Shown here: in pieces, positions 5,180 through 6,740 of the stretch
Numbering within the stretch: the first letter of the stretch is position 1
Layout of the letters: every line of letters starts with the position of its first letter
Assembly: GCA_003164825.1 (NCBI GenBank)
Contig: PLUH01000130.1
Coordinates: forward strand, 2,490 to 9,229
DNA: 6,740 nucleotides
Reading direction: 5' to 3'
Source: Hyphomicrobiales bacterium
Lineage (GTDB): Bacteria; Pseudomonadota; Alphaproteobacteria; Rhizobiales; Beijerinckiaceae
Made by a program: the position numbers and the translations under genes
Notes under the pieces: model-generated
Told to the model about the DNA's origin: nothing
What the model saw: only the letters and a program-made list of their open reading frames with translations
Database searches by the model: none

Positions 5180-5931
5180 GCATGGACGATATTCTCGCAA
5201 CTGACGGCCTCAGCAAGAGCTTCGGCGACTTCCGCGCGGTGAGCGACGTTTCCCTGCGGGTTAAGCGCGGGACGATCCACGCCCTGATCGGCCCGAACGG
5301 CGCCGGCAAGACCACCTGCTTCAACATGCTGACGAAATTCATCGCGCCGACCGGCGGGCGGATCACTTTCAACGGGCGCGACATCACCAGTCTCAGGCCG
5401 GCCGACGTGGCGCGGCTGGGCCTCGTCCGCTCGTTCCAGATCTCGGCGGTGTTCCCGCACCTGACCGCGTTCGAGAACGTCCGCATCGCGCTGCAACGAA
5501 AGCGCGGCGATTCGTTCGACTTCTGGCGCTCCAAGGCGGCTCTCGAGCCGCTCAACCAGCGAGCGCTGGCGCTGCTTGATGACGTCGGGCTCACGTCGTT
5601 CGCCAATTCGAAGGCGGGCGAGATTTCCTACGGGCGCAAGCGGGCGCTGGAACTGGCGACGACCCTTGCGGTCGAGCCGGAAATGATGCTGCTCGACGAG
5701 CCGATGGCGGGCATGGGCCACGAGGACATCGATCGCACCGCCGACCTGATCCGGCACGTGTCGGCGAACCGCACCATCCTGATGGTCGAGCACAATCTCA
5801 AGGTGGTCGCCAACCTCTCCCACCGCATCACCGTGCTCACGCGCGGGCGTGTTCTGGCGGAGGGCGACTATCGCGAGGTGTCGGAGAACGAGGAGGTGAA
5901 GCAGGCCTATATGGGAGTGGGGAATGGCTGA
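5176..5931 (+). CDS. livG: ABC transporter ATP-binding protein, LivG type
   Basis: This is one of the two ATPases that power importers of the branched-chain amino-acid (HAAT) family at the inner face of the membrane. At 251 residues it has Walker A GPNGAGKTT at 39-47, the Q-loop FQISAVFPHLTAFENV (Gln88), the signature ISYGRKR at 150-156 in place of LSGGQ, Walker B MMLLDEP at 170-176 with catalytic Glu175, and the switch histidine in MVEHN (His206). The long insert between Q-loop and signature is typical of LivG. The MAGMGHED stretch after Walker B places it in a LivG-like subfamily seen in rhizobial relatives, whose substrate is often not a branched-chain amino acid. ATG 5176 is chosen over the in-frame TTG at 5122 and ATG at 5182; the ATGA overlap with the small upstream ORF favours it. 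It overlaps the livF-type gene by eight bases. The cargo cannot be read from this gene. Confidence 0.88.
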   Translation: MSMDDILATDGLSKSFGDFRAVSDVSLRVKRGTIHALIGPNGAGKTTCFNMLTKFIAPTGGRITFNGRDITSLRPADVARLGLVRSFQISAVFPHLTAFENVRIALQRKRGDSFDFWRSKAALEPLNQRALALLDDVGLTSFANSKAGEISYGRKRALELATTLAVEPEMMLLDEPMAGMGHEDIDRTADLIRHVSANRTILMVEHNLKVVANLSHRITVLTRGRVLAEGDYREVSENEEVKQAYMGVGNG

Positions 5932-6667
5932 GGCGGCGCTTGCTCCGACGCCGGCGGCGGTCGGGCGGACTGTGCTCAGCGTCAAGGGCCTGCAGGCCTG
6001 GTACAACGAATCGCACATTCTTCACGGGGTCGATCTCGATGTGCGGGAGGGCGAGGTCGTGACCCTCCTCGGACGCAACGGGGCCGGCAAGACGACGACC
6101 CTGAAAGCGATCATGGGCATCGTCGGCAAGCGCACCGGATCGGTCACATTCGGCGGCAAGGAGCTCATCGACCTCTCGATCGACCGCATCGCCCGGCTCG
6201 GCGTCGCGTTCTGTCCGGAGGAACGCGCGATATTCGCCAGTCTGACGGTCAAGGAGAATCTGTTCCTTCCGCCTCAGATTGACAAGTCTGGCGCGATGAG
6301 CGTCGAGCGGATCTTCTCGCTCTTTCCCAATCTGAGCGAGCGTCTCGCCAGCGGCGGCGGCAAGCTTTCCGGCGGCGAGCAGCAGATGCTCGCGATCGCG
6401 CGGATCCTGCGCACCGGCTCGCGATTCTTGATGCTCGACGAACCGACGGAGGGTCTCGCGCCGGTCATCATTCAGCAAATCGGCCGCACCGTCGCCGAGC
6501 TCAAGCGGGAGGGTTTCACGATCCTGCTCGTCGAACAGAATTTCCGTTTCGCCTCGACTTTGGCCGACCGATTTTTCGTCATGGAGGACGGCCGGATCAT
6601 CGACGCCTTCGCCAGTTCGGAGCTCGCCGGGCGAATGGACAGGCTGCACGAGGCGCTGGGGGTGTGA
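5924..6667 (+). CDS. livF: ABC transporter ATP-binding protein, LivF type
   Basis: This is the partner ATPase of the LivG-type protein; the two form the ATP-hydrolysing dimer of a HAAT-family importer. The 247 residues include Walker A GRNGAGKTT at 50-58, a PEER motif (98-101) where LivF proteins carry it in the Q-loop region, the canonical signature LSGGEQQ at 148-154, Walker B FLMLDEP at 168-174, and VEQNF (Gln205) in place of the switch histidine, all normal for LivF. About 12 residues at the N-terminus (Ala/Pro-rich) extend beyond the usual start. The ATG overlaps the end of the preceding gene by eight bases (5924-5931) with GGGAG nearby, indicating coupled translation in one operon. No permease (LivH/LivM) or binding-protein gene is present before or after it within the window; those may lie beyond the right edge or elsewhere. 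A repeat element follows the stop. Confidence 0.92.
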   Translation: MAEAALAPTPAAVGRTVLSVKGLQAWYNESHILHGVDLDVREGEVVTLLGRNGAGKTTTLKAIMGIVGKRTGSVTFGGKELIDLSIDRIARLGVAFCPEERAIFASLTVKENLFLPPQIDKSGAMSVERIFSLFPNLSERLASGGGKLSGGEQQMLAIARILRTGSRFLMLDEPTEGLAPVIIQQIGRTVAELKREGFTILLVEQNFRFASTLADRFFVMEDGRIIDAFASSELAGRMDRLHEALGV

Positions 6668-6689
6668 TGACTGTCGCGCGCCGACCCCT

Positions 6690-6726
6690 CACCCCAGCCC
6701 TCTCCCGCGACGCGGGAGAGGGGGTG
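6690..6726. repeat. REP-like palindromic element after livF
   Basis: CCCTCTCCCGC (6698-6708) and GCGGGAGAGGG (6712-6722) form a perfect 11-bp stem with a three-base GAC loop. The outer CACC (6690-6693) can pair with GGTG (6723-6726) across a four-base bulge. The CCCTCACCCC...CCCTCTCCC...GGGAGAGGG pattern is a widespread dispersed intergenic palindrome in Proteobacteria, and its chance translations (PLTPALSR, GEGWGEG) are common false peptides. Starting 22 bases past the livF stop, it could stabilise or end the transcript, though no T run follows. Confidence 0.75.
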
Positions 6727-6740
6727 CGTCATGCCTAGCG

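Noticed and set aside
4759..6018. A 419-codon open frame on the minus strand opposite galE's end and the livG-type gene
   Set aside because: It is a GC-driven shadow. The plus strand holds complete, motif-rich GalE and ABC ATPase proteins, and the antisense product is Arg/His/Asp-rich with no recognisable domain.
5837..6649. A 270-codon minus-strand frame opposite livF
   Set aside because: It is antisense to an intact LivF with all ABC motifs and shows no domain of its own.
6667..6738. A 23-codon ORF overlapping the livF stop (MTVARRPLTPALSR...)
   Set aside because: Most of it is the translation of the palindromic repeat, a well-known source of false small proteins.
1..6740. CRISPR array, tRNA or rRNA genes, insertion sequence or phage genes
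   Set aside because: I found no regularly spaced long repeats, cloverleaf-like segment, transposase or integrase motif, or phage protein in any part of the window.

Overview
The window is about 6.7 kb of GC-rich DNA with alphaproteobacterial gene content, most plausibly from a hopanoid-producing member of the Hyphomicrobiales. The evidence is the HpnI/HpnJ-type hopanoid sequence, the rhizobial style of the GalU, GalE and arabinose-5-phosphate isomerase proteins, and a LivG-like ATPase of a subfamily I associate with that order. Placement is by protein resemblance only, and no genus can be given.

Layout, left to right. (1) Positions 1-63 hold a short tandem repeat. (2) Positions 64-916 (minus) hold the start of hpnI (glycosyltransferase) joined out of frame, near 570, to the last third of hpnJ (B12-binding radical SAM enzyme). 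The middle of both genes is missing, so this is either a real deletion or an assembly join. (3) Positions 917-1344 are a gene-free, divergent intergenic region with several small inverted and direct repeats. (4) Positions 1345-1725 (plus) encode a small exported protein of unknown function with a very strong ribosome binding site. (5) Positions 1813-3860 (minus) hold galU followed by kdsD/kpsF, separated by 146 bp containing a strong hairpin. (6) galE (4004-4996, plus) diverges from galU. (7) Positions 5153-6667 (plus) hold a tiny possible leader ORF, then overlapping livG-type and livF-type ABC ATPase genes. (8) The window ends in a palindromic dispersed-repeat element.

Most of the genes fit a cell-envelope theme. 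GalU makes UDP-glucose and GalE interconverts it with UDP-galactose. KdsD makes arabinose 5-phosphate for Kdo and hence LPS. Intact HpnI and HpnJ would decorate hopanoids with a sugar-derived head group. The LivGF pair is a separate unit, the ATP-hydrolysing half of a branched-chain amino-acid type importer whose permeases and binding protein are not in the window.

I found no convincing novel multi-gene system. The items most worth a second look are the hpnI/hpnJ junction, the eight-codon ORF coupled to the livG-type gene, the inverted repeat surrounding the kdsD start codon, and the small secreted two-cysteine protein.
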